64,000 nt of DNA, taken from NCBI GenBank assembly GCA_945643635.1, contig CALZFC010000040.1:2691501-2755500 (forward strand). The letters run 5' to 3'. Made by a program: the position numbers and the translations under genes. The notes beneath the pieces are model-generated. The model did no database searches. It was not told where the DNA came from and was given only the letters and a program-made list of their open reading frames with translations. Each line of letters begins with the position of its first letter. Within the stretch, counting starts at the first letter, position 1. Source of the DNA: Allodiplogaster sudhausi (taxonomy: Eukaryota; Nematoda; Chromadorea; Rhabditida; Diplogasteridae). Shown here in pieces: positions 1 through 11,600 of this stretch.

Positions 1-1509
1 AACTTGACTTTCTTTGTTGTTCATGGGAACCAACTGCTAGTTATTACCCTTGAAATATGTTTAAACCTTTTCGAGCGAGTCTCTTGAAATTACATCTTTA
101 AAACTGTTCACATAAATGTATGTATTTATGTATGTACATACATACATATACCTATACATAAATACATGCATATTCGTAGGTATGGAAAATATATTAGAAA
201 CAGCCAAGTTCTCTTGAAATAATCAATCTACTCGTGCTCACAACTCACAATATTAGAAAATGAGCTTCGTATCTACATAGGTAATATTCTCATTCCTTGA
301 GGCAACAAAACTGCAGCAGTGCATGAAAATTGAGCATTGAACCGCAGGGCGTTGAGAAACCATTTGCTGGCGCCGTCTCGTGTCTCTTCTCATTCTTCAT
401 TTCTCTCGATGCTCTCGTTGTTCTTGTAATCGTCCGAGAATACCGGCAAGCCAAGTGATTTTTGTTTACAAATGGGTCCACGAATTTTACAGGCGGGTTA
501 TTCTAAACGTTGTTCGGCGTACGCCTCTTGAGAAGTCAAGTTCACAGAACATTGGATCCAGGGTTATGGTTCGCTCTGGAGGTGTAGCCCCCTCTACCAG
601 TTATTGATGGAATAAATCATGAGAAGTTGAAAAAAGCAAATTACATAGGTTGTATGTATATGTGGCATATATACATGTATGCATGTATACTATAGTAGAC
701 CTCCTTGTTCCCTATTATCAAAGTATAACAAAGTATAATATCTTCTTTAATCTCTCCTTTCTTTCTTTTTTTTCTTTCTTTTAGGCCGTAAACGTGAAAC
801 CTACAGTTAATTTTTCATGTATTTTTTTTGACAAAAATTCAATCAAAATCGACATTGCTTTGATCACGACGTCCAAAAATGTAGCCATAAATATATAGTG
901 CACCGAAAACCTTCCAGTGACATCAATTGTTTACTTTCTAAATCAGCTAATTTCATCTTGAGGGGCAATAGAGTAAAAGAGCGTAACGAATCGAATGACA
1001 GCGAGCACAACGAAGGCAAGCGATAATACCGACAGATCAGCTACCGTTCATTCTGGCTTTGGCAGAAACTCTAATGATTGGAAGTAAACCTTGCCTGTAA
1101 TTAAATGTGCGGGGGGGGAGTCCTGGGGCCAGGATGAAAGTGAAAATTACCCCTCGCTTTCTACCGCATCTTGCCAAATGGGAAGTACAGGGAACAATGA
1201 GCAAGCAGCAGCAGATGCCATAAGATTCATATGCTAGTTTTGTGATGAATCGTTTGGTTCCTTGTTAAAGAAACACAAGTGGAGGAGAGCCTGTTTAAGA
1301 AGCCACCCGGCATCTGGTGAACGCAGCAGCTGAGAGTTCATGTTTATGGAAAGCAGCCAGAAGGCTTGGCACAAAATGGTGTTGATACAATGCAAGAGTT
1401 CTAGCATTATGACAAAAATACTTATCGTTAAACATGCGACATTTAACTTAGAGAAACAATATTTAATGATCAAGTATGTACAATAACGAATACTTGTTTA
1501 AAACTTTCC
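1..1509. other. Intergenic, no gene seen
   Basis: No open frame here looks like coding sequence. Visible are tatgtatgtacatacata-type simple repeats near 115-165, a CT-rich tract near 745-780 and a short G run near 1111-1119. The region lies downstream of the first minus-strand DUF148 gene. Confidence 0.5.
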
Positions 1510-3147
1510 CTATTTAGTCTTAATCCCGGAATTCTTCTGAATCTGCTCGGCTTCAATTTTCTGCGCGAGCAAATTGAGGACTTGGAGTTGTTCCGCGATG
1601 TCTGGACGCATTGTGCTGCCTCGGCCAGAGCCGTCGCTTGTCTTCTGCTCTTCGGTGCTGACGCCACTCTCGGGAATACTGTATTCAGTTGTCAGCTCTG
1701 GGTCTTCCGTCGACTCCAGCGGGTTCTCGTCGACAGTTTCGGTGCTACCGTAGTCAACGGAGTGCCGTGGATGGCGTGCGTGGATGGATTCCGAAGTGTC
1801 GTCAGCGAAGTCCTCTTCCTCCTCGTCCTCAGCCTCGATGGACCGATCTGTCGAGTTGAATACGGAAAGGGCCTCAGCGCGCCGCGCCTTCTTTCTCTAA
1901 ATTGCCGTCTCGAGACAGATAAACGTAACTGAATAACAAATAAGTGTGCGACTAACGAAAGAGTTTCTCTGGTCGACCCCGTCGAAGAGATCGCGCGGCA
2001 TGTTCAACTCGAGGATCCGTGCGAACACTTCGACCGTACGACGCTCGAATCCATTGAAGAGGCGCAGAGTCCGCGACGCGTCTTCATCAGCTGCTCAATT
2101 TCTCCTTCTCAGATAGACATTGCATTATCGCTGCTGGATTGCTTCCAACTATTACTCGAGGCTAGCTTCCAACTATTACTCGAGGCTAGCTTCCAACTAT
2201 TACTCGAGGCTAGCTTCCAACTATTACTCGAGGCTAGCTTCCAACTATTACTCGAGGCTAGCTTCCAACTATTACTCGAGGCTAGCTTCCAACTATTACT
2301 CGAGGCTAGCTTCCAACTATTACTCGAGGCTAGCTTCCAACTATTACTCGAGGCTAGCTTCCAACTGTTACTCGAGGCTAGCTTCCAACTATTACTCGAG
2401 GCTAGCTTCCAACTATTACTCGAGGCTAGCTTCCAACTATTACTCGAGGCTACTCCGTCTTATATATTTTTTGTATTATTCAAGGAATTATATAGGAAAA
2501 AGCAAGAGAACCTTTAAAGGTCATATTATTCTTGATAGCCTTAAATCGCTTATTGAGTTTCGGCAAGTCTGCAATGATTCGCGAGATGTTCCGGCCAGCC
2601 TCCAGGCGGTAGGAGCGGAGTTTCCGGGCGAACTTCTTGTACTCCTTCTGCAGATTATCTCTGTGATCGCATCTCTTGGGAAAGAATCTCTCATCCATCA
2701 TCAAAAGAACAAACGAACAGATGTGAAGGAATCGACTTCAGAAGCCCACTTATCAATGTCATCCAGAACCTGATAAAGGATCACGGAGAAACGCAAAATG
2801 TTTGCAAAAAATATAGTTCGGCACCTTTGTATCAATTTTTTTTAACTAAGAAATAAATATAAAACCTCCTGCTTAGGCACATGCTTGTTTTGAATGATGT
2901 GGAAGAACTCTTTGAGTTGTTCAGCATCGACATTGGAGAGAAAGGCGAAGCGGACAGGAGTGCTGCCCCACTTGTCGAAGTCCACCGCAATCTCGCCACC
3001 CTCAGATATTTACATTTAGCATTTTGAAACCAGCGAATTGTGCAGCCTAATCTTTGAAGAGAATACCGATCCGGCAGTCTTCTCACGGCAGATCTCGATT
3101 AGACCATAGCAGACAGCGATGATCGCAGTGTTCACAGGAGAAAGCAT
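1510..3147 (-). CDS. Secreted SXP/RAL-2 (DUF148) family protein, copy A
   Basis: Six exons read 3147-3067, 3000-2866, 2769-2719, 2674-2512, 2090-1957 and 1896-1510, all with GT-AG junctions in frame, giving about 316 aa. Residues 1-20 form a signal peptide (MLSPVNTAIIAVCYGLIEIC). The core has the two half-repeats of the nematode SXP/RAL-2 / Ani s 5-like family: an FFHIIQNK..KQ..LDDIDKWA unit, then an arginine-rich helix (YRLEAGRNISRI) and a second KAIKNNMTFK unit. That family is nematode-restricted and includes secreted antigens with a proposed cation-binding role. The C-terminal third is a low-complexity acidic tail (EDEEEEDF) outside the usual core. It is a tandem paralogue of the gene at 4845-6036, with identical lengths for exons 2 and 3. 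The family call rests on remembered motif pattern, not a search. Confidence 0.75.
2141..2452. repeat. 24-bp minisatellite, 13 units, in an intron of DUF148 copy A
   Basis: Thirteen head-to-tail copies of a 24-bp unit containing gcttccaactattactcgag lie in the intron between exons 5 and 4 (2091-2511). Unit 10 carries one substitution (actgtt for actatt); the others look identical. Each unit contains the palindromes ctcgag and gctagc. On the plus strand the array is open and would read SNYYSRLA repeats, but there is no other sign of a gene there. On the minus, transcribed, strand it contains stops, as expected for an intron. Confidence 0.95.
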
Positions 3148-3941
3148 TCCGAACTTATTTCGTTCTGAAATTTGGCTTTCGAATGAATTGCTATCAAACG
3201 AGCAGGGCCCACCAAAGACAAACCAAATCATTTCTTATATAGCACATCAAAATTATTACAGGTTCCCAAAAACTTTTAGATTAGTTTGTTTAAATTGCAT
3301 TATAAAATGATGAAGGAAGAAACAAAGTTGCTTTCATCTGCGACAAAAGAGGTTGAGAGTACGAAATAGAATGATGATGAGGATTGTAGTGTGTCGTGCT
3401 CCGCTCGCTTCGTGGCTTTATACATCTCATAGTCCTGTGCATTCTGTGTGATCCTCTCACTTCGTACAATTGCTCTCTCACTTCCTCTGCCTCTTCCATT
3501 TCTGTTTCTCTCATGTAAACGGCGTCTGTTACATGGCTCTTGTCTGTTCTAACCAAATCGCTCCTTCCCTTGGAAAGGATGATGCTTTGTTATTTTTTGC
3601 ATCTCTATTCTTTCTGTGCCTGCGGCGGCTTCTCTTCCATATCGTGTATGGTCAGCCTTAATCAAGAAGCAAACGTACACTGCATGAGATTTGAAGAAAA
3701 TATGAAACGAATCAATAGATTCGAATATCATTTTTTTGTGGAATAGATTATTTAATTATTAATTATTACAGAAGAATCAGAATCTGAAGAGAAAGTAAAT
3801 ACTTTTTAAAGTTTTCAATATTAATTTACATCGCAGCCCACAGGCATGTTATTTTCTGAAAATATTGCTTCCTAAATCAGAAATAAATTAAAATAGACGT
3901 GATATCGAATGTTTGCTACTCTTCACAGCCAGAGTGGAGAG
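3148..3941. other. Intergenic between the two DUF148 genes
   Basis: AT-rich spacer between the start of copy A and the MITE. No convincing coding frame or RNA gene was seen. It should hold the promoter of copy A, but no clear TATA box stands out. Confidence 0.4.
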
Positions 3942-4374
3942 CAGAGGTGTCAACGGCCCGGCCCGGCCCGGCCCGATGGGCCGGCGGGCCCAACATTCCA
4001 TGGGCCCGGGCCGGGCCGGGCCGGGTCCACGAAATGTTGGGCCGGCTCGTTGGCCCGTTTAGGCCCGATTATTTGTGAAATTGGTGGATGGGTCAACTTA
4101 TTTGAAATTTTATCCATGATTTTTCTTCAAATGTTTTGCTGATTTTTCTTTAAATGATTTTCTTCAAATAAATATCATTAAAAACATCACCTTTTAAAAA
4201 TTCTTATAAGAAATCACTCGAAGAAAATCATTTGAAGAAAAATTATGAAAATCGGGCCGGGCCGGGCCGGGCCCAAAATCCTAAGGCCCGGAAAAGTACG
4301 GGCCGGGCCGGGCCGAGAGTTTGGGCCCGATGGGCCGGGCCGGCTTAAAAATGTTAGGCCCGTTGACACCTCTG
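3942..4374. mobile_element. hAT-type MITE with 8-bp target duplication
   Basis: A 433-bp non-autonomous element. It starts cagaggtgtcaacggcccgg and ends with the inverted copy (...ggcccgttgacacctctg). It is flanked by a perfect 8-bp direct repeat, gtggagag, at 3934-3941 and 4375-4382. CAG..CTG termini with an 8-bp duplication are the hallmark of hAT elements. The subterminal parts are arrays of ggcccgg/ccgggcc, and the centre is AT-rich. There is no transposase frame. Confidence 0.9.
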
Positions 4375-4382
4375 GTGGAGAG

Positions 4383-4844
4383 CGTCTTAGTTAGGCAGAG
4401 AATGAGAAAAGAAGGGCGAAGCTGATCTGGCAAATGTTTAGCATCTGCTTGCAAGGGTTAAGGCTATTATCATCTGGTTGTATCCAACTGGTTATGCCCA
4501 GCAGCGAAATTTTGAAACGCAAATCAGCTTAGTCTTTTCAATTAAATTACATATGTACTATGTAATAAAGCTTATCAGTGACACTGATAAGTTTGGCAAG
4601 AAAGTCGGAATATTCGAATACCTATTAAAATAATTTTCAAGTTGAGCAGTTATTAGAGCAAGTGATTGACTTTGTTTTAAAATTGAATTTCCCTTTCTTC
4701 ACATTTCAAAAAGTTGTTTATTGAAGAAAAATCATTTATTTACAAGCAAGTGTATAATTAATGTGAATTCAATGGCATAAAATTAAAAGTGGAAACAAAC
4801 AACAAATACAATCAATATTAAACATGGAATGAAGAATCAGAACT
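4383..4844. other. Intergenic, with a short perfect palindrome
   Basis: No coding sequence seen. Positions 4571-4591 are a perfect inverted repeat (cttatcagtg, a, cactgataag) able to form a 10-bp stem. The 3' end of DUF148 copy B follows. Confidence 0.5.
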
Positions 4845-6036
4845 CTACTTCCGTCCCTTTTCTCGTTCTCCCTCGAGGTGTTCGGCAAGAATGCCGAGTT
4901 CGTCGAGGGGAATCTGCACGGCATGTCCGAGAATGCTCGCCTTGCTGGCACGAAGGGGATTGCCAGAAGTGGGCAGAGCCCCCTGCTGGATGGCCCCAGA
5001 GTCGGCGGAGCGGACCGGCTCCATCGGCTCCGCGACATCCGGCCGCGTCCCTTCGTGTCTCAGTTTGTCTGCAACTTCGGGGTGCGCGGCGGCCACGAGA
5101 AAGGCCGGCTGCATGCTTTTCCGACGGGGCTTCGTTGCTTCCTAGTTAGTCATATTTTATTGAGCTATTCTATGAGAAGCCACAAAACAGTGTTAGTTCC
5201 AACTTTTCTTTGTGTCTCGATGAGACTGCTTGGCATGTTCATCTCCAGAACTCGCGTGAACACTTCAACCGTTCGCTGGTCGAACTCTCCGAAAAGGGCG
5301 AGTGTTTGCTGCGTGTCTTCATCGCCTCAAGCATTTCGTCACAAAATATATTCCATTTAGCATTGCAAGGTTTATTTTTTTTATAGTTAATTGAACGATA
5401 ATTACTGAACAAGCCATGTAAAACGTTTTGACCTGTAAGGGTCATGTTGTTTTTGATGATCTGGAATCGCTTGTAGAGAATGGGCAGCTCGTTGAGAATG
5501 CGCGAGATGTTTCGGCCGGCCTCAAGGCGATAGGCACGAAGGCGCTTGGCGAACAGCTTGAAGCCCGTCTGCATGCTTCCATGCAGTTCTTTGTCTCTCT
5601 TTTCCTTACTTATTTAGTGTCTCATGAAAAGTCACACTGACCGCTGTCTCTCCTCCAATTCCGTCCGCCCACTTGCCAATGTTGTCGAGAATCTAAAAGG
5701 AACGTCTAGCATTCTCTTCGTAAGACAGCAAAGTGAGACCTCCTGCTTAGTCATTGCCTTGTTCTGGATGATGTCGAAGAAGCCGCGCAGCTGTTTCCGA
5801 TCTACCTTGGCTAGGAAAGGCAGCCGAGGAGTTGTCGCTTCCCACTTTTCAAAGTCCACTGCTATTTCGCCTCCCTGTTGTTTATTTTTGTTATTTCTCA
5901 TATATACATATTTATTTTAAAGGATCAAGGAGTTTATAATTGAGAATGTAACCTTGTCGCCGACAGTTCCATCTCGACAGATGCCAACGAGACCGTAGCA
6001 GACTGCGATGAGTGCCGAGTTTATTGGAGACAACAT
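4845..6036 (-). CDS. Secreted SXP/RAL-2 (DUF148) family protein, copy B
   Basis: Six exons read 6036-5953, 5874-5740, 5692-5642, 5598-5433, 5325-5204 and 5141-4845, all canonical and in frame, giving about 284 aa. The N-terminus MLSPINSALIAVCYGLVGIC is a signal peptide nearly identical to copy A. The first core unit reads FFDIIQNKAMTKQEILDNIG and is followed by KWADGIGGE. The second reads FQIIKNNMTLTGDED and runs into LALFGEFDQRTVEVF. Together these give the FF.I..N..LTK.E....L..WA pattern of SXP/RAL-2 proteins. The tail after residue ~185 is unlike copy A: Pro/Ala-rich rather than acidic. Exons 2 and 3 are the same length in both genes (135 and 51 nt), so this is a clear duplication with a diverged last exon. 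Likely secreted. A ligand or cation role is inferred from the family only. Confidence 0.75.
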
Positions 6037-8649
6037 ATTTACTAAACAACTTGTTTCATTTTTATGATCATAAAATCTGAAACAAAATTATGATTATTTA
6101 GAATCGAGAGCAGAGTGGAGCTCTTCAGCTGACAGACAATGCACAACGAGCCTTTTGTACTCAAAGCATCGTCCTTACGCCACTGAAGTGGGCATTGAGC
6201 ATTCCTCCAGCATCAATTCTCAATTTCTCCCTCCTCGTAATTCCTCTGTATCTCTCTCTCTTTCTCTCTCTCTCGTTTTCGCTTTTATTTTCCATTTTCT
6301 CATCGTCAACTGTTCGTATCTTTCAAATATCCACCATGCCGTCGCTGTCTCCTCTCCTTCATTTTGCTCGTCTCCCTTTCTCTTCGCTGTTTTTTCCATC
6401 ATGGATAACTGGGATGCAAAAGTGTGGACAGCCGTGGCTGCCTCGGACATATTGCCCACTGGTTCGTTGTCTCTCAGCTTCTGTTCCTGTCATGGAGGCT
6501 AGATATTTGCAGTCTTCATTGGATGGACATGAGCGATAGATCACGGTATCCTTACCCGCATCGCAATGACTCCTAGATTCACATATCGAGCACGGGAATC
6601 TGATTACAATAATGTTAGACAGGAACACCAGGAAATTTACGAATACCTTCAAAGTGTTTTCAAAACAAATGTGAAAAAGTATGAGTATTTCTAAGCTCAA
6701 ATCTCAGCAAAAAGTTAGTTATTCAGATGGACAAAAGTTAGGTAGTGTACATGCGTAGTGTGTGAAAAAATATGAATGTACACATTAAAACAATTAGTGC
6801 GCTTCTCTAGTGCGCTTCTCTAGTGCGCTTCTCTAGTGCGCTTCTCTAGTAGTCTCTGTCTTTGTGGGGGGCTATTAAAATGTAGTCATTGAAAATATTC
6901 AGCAATCTCTGCTTTTCAACTGAAGGTTCTGCAATCACTGGCCAATTGACAATACGGCATATATTAATCTCCAATTGGAGCGGAACAGCGAAAGTGATCG
7001 GCCACGGCCTCTTACATTTTATTCGCCCTTGTTCTTTTCCTTTCTTATTCGCTCTCAGTCTCTTTCGTTTTCTCTCACTATAACTCCCTCTCTCTTCTCT
7101 CTCTCTCTGTCTCTCTCTCTCTCTCTCTCCTCTCTCTCTGAAAATACAGCAGGATGGAAGCTGCAGTTCCTTCGCTTTCGTAGAATTAATCAATTTCCTT
7201 TATCGTCTCCCTCTCTTCTTCTTTATTTGCACAGTCTCTTTCTTTCTTCCCTTTTCTCAGCTTTGCACCCTTACCTATCATAATTTCTTTGCACTTTCAA
7301 TCCCAGCGCCAGCACTCCGAATTATGTAAATATCAAATGTTTTTATCGCAGCTGACTTTCATGTAAATTTCAGCCGTTTTCAATAATTTAGCGTTTAGTT
7401 CTATTATAGTTTTCTTAACAAAAAAAATCCTCTGTCTGCATCTCGCTTCGTTATAAATAGTCTCTCGTCATCAAACGTATTTGTCTCTGTATGTGTTTCG
7501 TATTCTTTCCTTTTTACTTATCGATCAGTCAATCTCTCATTCGTTTCTTCTCATGTCTTATTCTTATTCTCTTTCTCCTTAAGTTGCCTGATCTCCTTTC
7601 TTCTTTTTTCTCTCTCTTTCATGGTCGTCTTCTTGCTTGCTTCAAAGTAATGAATGTTGTTGCTTGTGTACAGAAACGAACTATTCGCCTGCGTCAGTGT
7701 CCGATTATCATTTCATCTGCCTGCATCACTTTTTGAAATAATCCTCATGCTTCCGGAGACGGAGGGAATTGGAGGGAGAGAGAAGAGACATGGAAATGGT
7801 CCTGGAACGCCCGTGATCATTCGTCTTTCCTCTCTCCACATCTGCCTACTTCGCGGGCTGGAAAATGAACCAAGCACGCCAGTCCTGAACGATTTTTTAA
7901 CTGAGTTATCTCAGTTTGTGAAGAAATTAATTTTTACTTAATTGATATGTAGATCCTAATGACATTCTACAAATTCTCATACAATATAACCCTTTTTTCA
8001 AGGTACTGTTGTAGAGGTTTTCAAGGAATTGTTGTCGCTTCAAACAATAACGCATTGTAATTTGTTGTTTTCTCCACGTGATTCTTCTCTATCACCTCTC
8101 ACTCCTGTCATAAGTCACGAAGTATTGTTATGTTTACGTTGTCATTGTAACTAGAATATTACTTACATGCATGAGTCAAGCGCATTCCATGTCCTACTCT
8201 CATTCTAGGTGGTGAGCTCACTTCACTTCGCTCCGTGTTCACCCTCTCAAGCGGCGGTTCTCTCCCTCGCTATAATAAATCTCGCCTGACCATTTAAATC
8301 ACACACCTCATCTCCGTGTCTGGAGATACACAACAGTTATGTATCTTACAGTCATCCGCTAAAAAAATAGTTGACTGAATCTAATTTACATGTAAAATTA
8401 ATATAAATAATAAATATGTGTCAGCTACTAATTACGCTACTTCAGGAGGTTTCAATATGAAAGGAGAAACGATAAGCAAGCCCATGAAAGTGAAGAAAAT
8501 GATGTGGCGAAATGAAACCCGATATCGCGCTCTTATTGGTACATGCGTTCATATGTACATATATAGTTTTTATAAATATTTTATATGTATATGAAATTTT
8601 ACAAGGATGAAATAGCTGTAATAATGATTACTAAAATGTGACTTCAAGG
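6037..8649. other. Intergenic, polypyrimidine-rich
   Basis: Contains CT-rich tracts (near 6250-6275 and 7083-7140), a four-copy 13-bp tandem repeat at 6795-6846 and no convincing gene. Short open frames here are products of the CT composition. An upstream first exon of the ENPP gene may lie near the right end, but I cannot place it. Confidence 0.4.
6795..6846. repeat. 13-bp tandem repeat, 4 copies
   Basis: Four perfect direct copies of tagtgcgcttctc. Confidence 0.95.
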
Positions 8650-11600
8650 GGCGATTGTATTTCTCGGCGCGCTCTGCGTGTTTCTGGTATGCGTTGCAGA
8701 AAGGCAAGCTGGCTTGGTGCATCCTCCGGGCTGGTCAACTGGTATTTTCATTCTACTATTGGGATGAACACTATACGTATTATGACTAGTTATTTAAAAA
8801 AACACCTCGACAAGCCTCGGGAATAGCATTCCTTATAATGAATTGATCATGAGTTTTTTTAGACTCGTCTGCGGATCAGCACAGCATCCATTCCCACTTC
8901 TGTGAAGAACTACAAAAATGCAATCGCAGGTATTATAATTTATATATATGTAGGTTGTAGCAAACTGTTTATGGTAGTTGTATTTGCTAACACCTTATTT
9001 TGCTATTTGATAGTTTCCGTGTGTTCGTGAATGATCAAATATGTGACAGCCTCACTAATCATAATTGAGTATTTCGCCACCTCCTCTGCTCGTTGTCTCT
9101 CTGGATGGCTTCGCTGCTCGTTACTTGAATCTCAAAGCAGAAACAAGGAATCTCAACTCCCTTCTTCCTTGCTCTGCACACGCGCGTATGAGTTTTTATA
9201 CTGAGAAGAAGAAAAATTTTCTCTTTTTTTAACACCGATTGTTTTCAAGAATATATGAAGCCTTCGTTTCCGTCAAAAACCTTCCCGAATCACTACACCA
9301 TCGCAACGGGCCTTCACCCGGAGACCCATGGAGTCATCGACAACAACTTTGTCAATCACCAGCACGGCGTCAGTGCATTGCGAAGCAATGTTTACAAAGG
9401 AAACGTTATTCATATTGGAAACTTCGTGAAATAAATTTATAGAAGATATTTCTATATGCCAAATAACAACTAAGTTTAGGCTTTCAATATCAACGAGGGC
9501 AAATTCTACTCCGGCGAACCTGTAAGTGTCGTCACAATACATTATTCACAGAAAAGAAAAATTAGAAGACACAACCATTATTGATATGACTGCAAATTAT
9601 AAATGTGAGTGAGAGAAATGAGTTTCTTAGAAATTCGCTTATTAGATTTGGAACACCGTGACGAAGAACAATCGTGAAGCTCGCATGTACTTCTGGGTTG
9701 GGTCTGAGAGTGATATCGGAGGTGAGTCACTCTGAGTACATAACTCGATATCTAAAATCGAGAAGGATATGTATGTATGTTCATGATATTTTCAGATGGC
9801 TATGTAAATTTTTGTAAACTATTCAAAAGTGTTTCCTACAAACATACAAATATATGTAAATACATATGTATGTATTTCCATTTCGTTTCTAGGAATCTCG
9901 ATAGCCGAGCGCAAGGCATATAACAAGAGTGTTTCGTTTATGCAGAGAATCGACGAGGTGAACATTCTTGCTTAAATCCATTTTCGAGTTCAAAAAGTGT
10001 TCTTCAAATTTCTGGTGGTGACCTGGTTGTCGGCGCCTTCTCCGCCCGCTCTTTCCATGCTTTACTACGAGAAACCGGACGCAGCCGGCCACGCCTACGG
10101 ACCCGACTCCGAGGAGGTGACCTCCTGAAGGAGTCGCAAGAATGAAAGGACTGCATAGCATACAATGAATTGAGGTGCGAAGGGAACTGGTGGAAGTGGA
10201 CGCGTACATCGGCTACCTCCTTGAGAAACTCAGCCAGGCGGGAATGCTGGGATGCATCAACGTCGCTTTCCTCTCAGATCATGGTTCTTCATGATTTAAC
10301 AATGACAGCACTCTCAGCGACTGTTTCCCCAGGAATGCGAAGTGTTTCTGCTCTCATCGATCTCAGCAAAGCGGCGCCGAAACTTTCAACTAAAGTAGAC
10401 TGGCACACTTCTATAAGCCACAACCTTTTCGGCCTCAGCAAGGGTTCATTTTGTATTACTTTTAACACGTGAATTGTATTTTGTAACACGCTCAGGATAT
10501 GATTTCAGTTGCTAGCACGAGCGAATTGGCTTGTCAGAGGGGGGAGAAGTTCAGAATCTATGACAATGACTCCATGCCTTATCGACTGCATCTCAAGGTT
10601 TCAATTTGAATGATGAGTAATTAGGTTTTAAAAGTGAAACTATCTGTATTCTTTACAGGGGAGCCCCAGCATCAGCTTCCCATATATTGCCGCCAACCCC
10701 GGAGTGCTATTTTTTAAGTGATTGGTTTTTCATATATTTTTGGTCTTTTTATAGTACCATTACTCTCACTGCTACCTTGCATTTACTTAAGAAATACATC
10801 AATGGTTAAAAAGTTCACTGACCGCGGAAGCCATGGATGGAACAACGAGGATGAGTTAGTCTCGATTTCGTAGTGATTGCTTTTGTTTTTTGACAAATTC
10901 GTAGTGATTCCTACAAATAAATGCAACTCTCTTGAAGGTTGATGCGGACTATCTTTATCGGAGTTGGTCCATCATTCAAGGAGAACTACACGGCACCGCC
11001 CTTCTACAACTATGAGCTCTACAATCTCTTCGCAGGTGCATCTTCTTCCCTTCTCTTTCTTTCCATCTCTCTCTCTCTCTCTCCTCTCAGATGTGATGGA
11101 GCTGAGAGATAGAGCTCCTAACAATGGAACTGCGGGTCTTCTGCACGGAATGCTGAAGCGACCGCCGTCTGTGGAGAGGGAGGCCTCTCCAGTCCAACTC
11201 CAAGTCTGCGACGTCGTCATCGGCAACATGACCGCGTGTGGGGGGAACTGCGATTCGGTATTCCAATTCGATTAAGTTAAAGGAAGTATCCGGAGAATAA
11301 GTCTACAGTAGCGCTAGAGAACGAGTTTGAATGCGCGTGCTCATAAAGTTGCCTGTCGGTCGGTCGAGACAGCATGTGAAATACATAGGAGTGCTGCTCT
11401 GATCTACCGTAGCTAATTCTCTACCCGCCCGTTTTCACGTTACTATTACTCAGAAAGTAATGGAAGAAATCGCTCAAACTATCTGGATACATTTTTTACG
11501 CCAAGATGAACGTGTTGATAAAGAAAAAAAACTTACCTTAGGCTAATTATTCCCCGGATACCTCCTTTAATGTTTATTGTGTTTATACAATATTCATATG

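Noticed and set aside
2141..2452. Possible CRISPR-like array
   Set aside because: The 24-bp units are contiguous with no spacers and the genome is eukaryotic.
2120..2773. 217-aa plus-strand frame made of SNYYSRLA repeats
   Set aside because: It is a minisatellite lying in an intron of a well-supported minus-strand gene; outside the repeat the frame is antisense to DUF148 exons.
4829..5360. Plus-strand frames of 84-160 aa
   Set aside because: Antisense to the last exons of DUF148 copy B, which are in phase with the rest of that gene.
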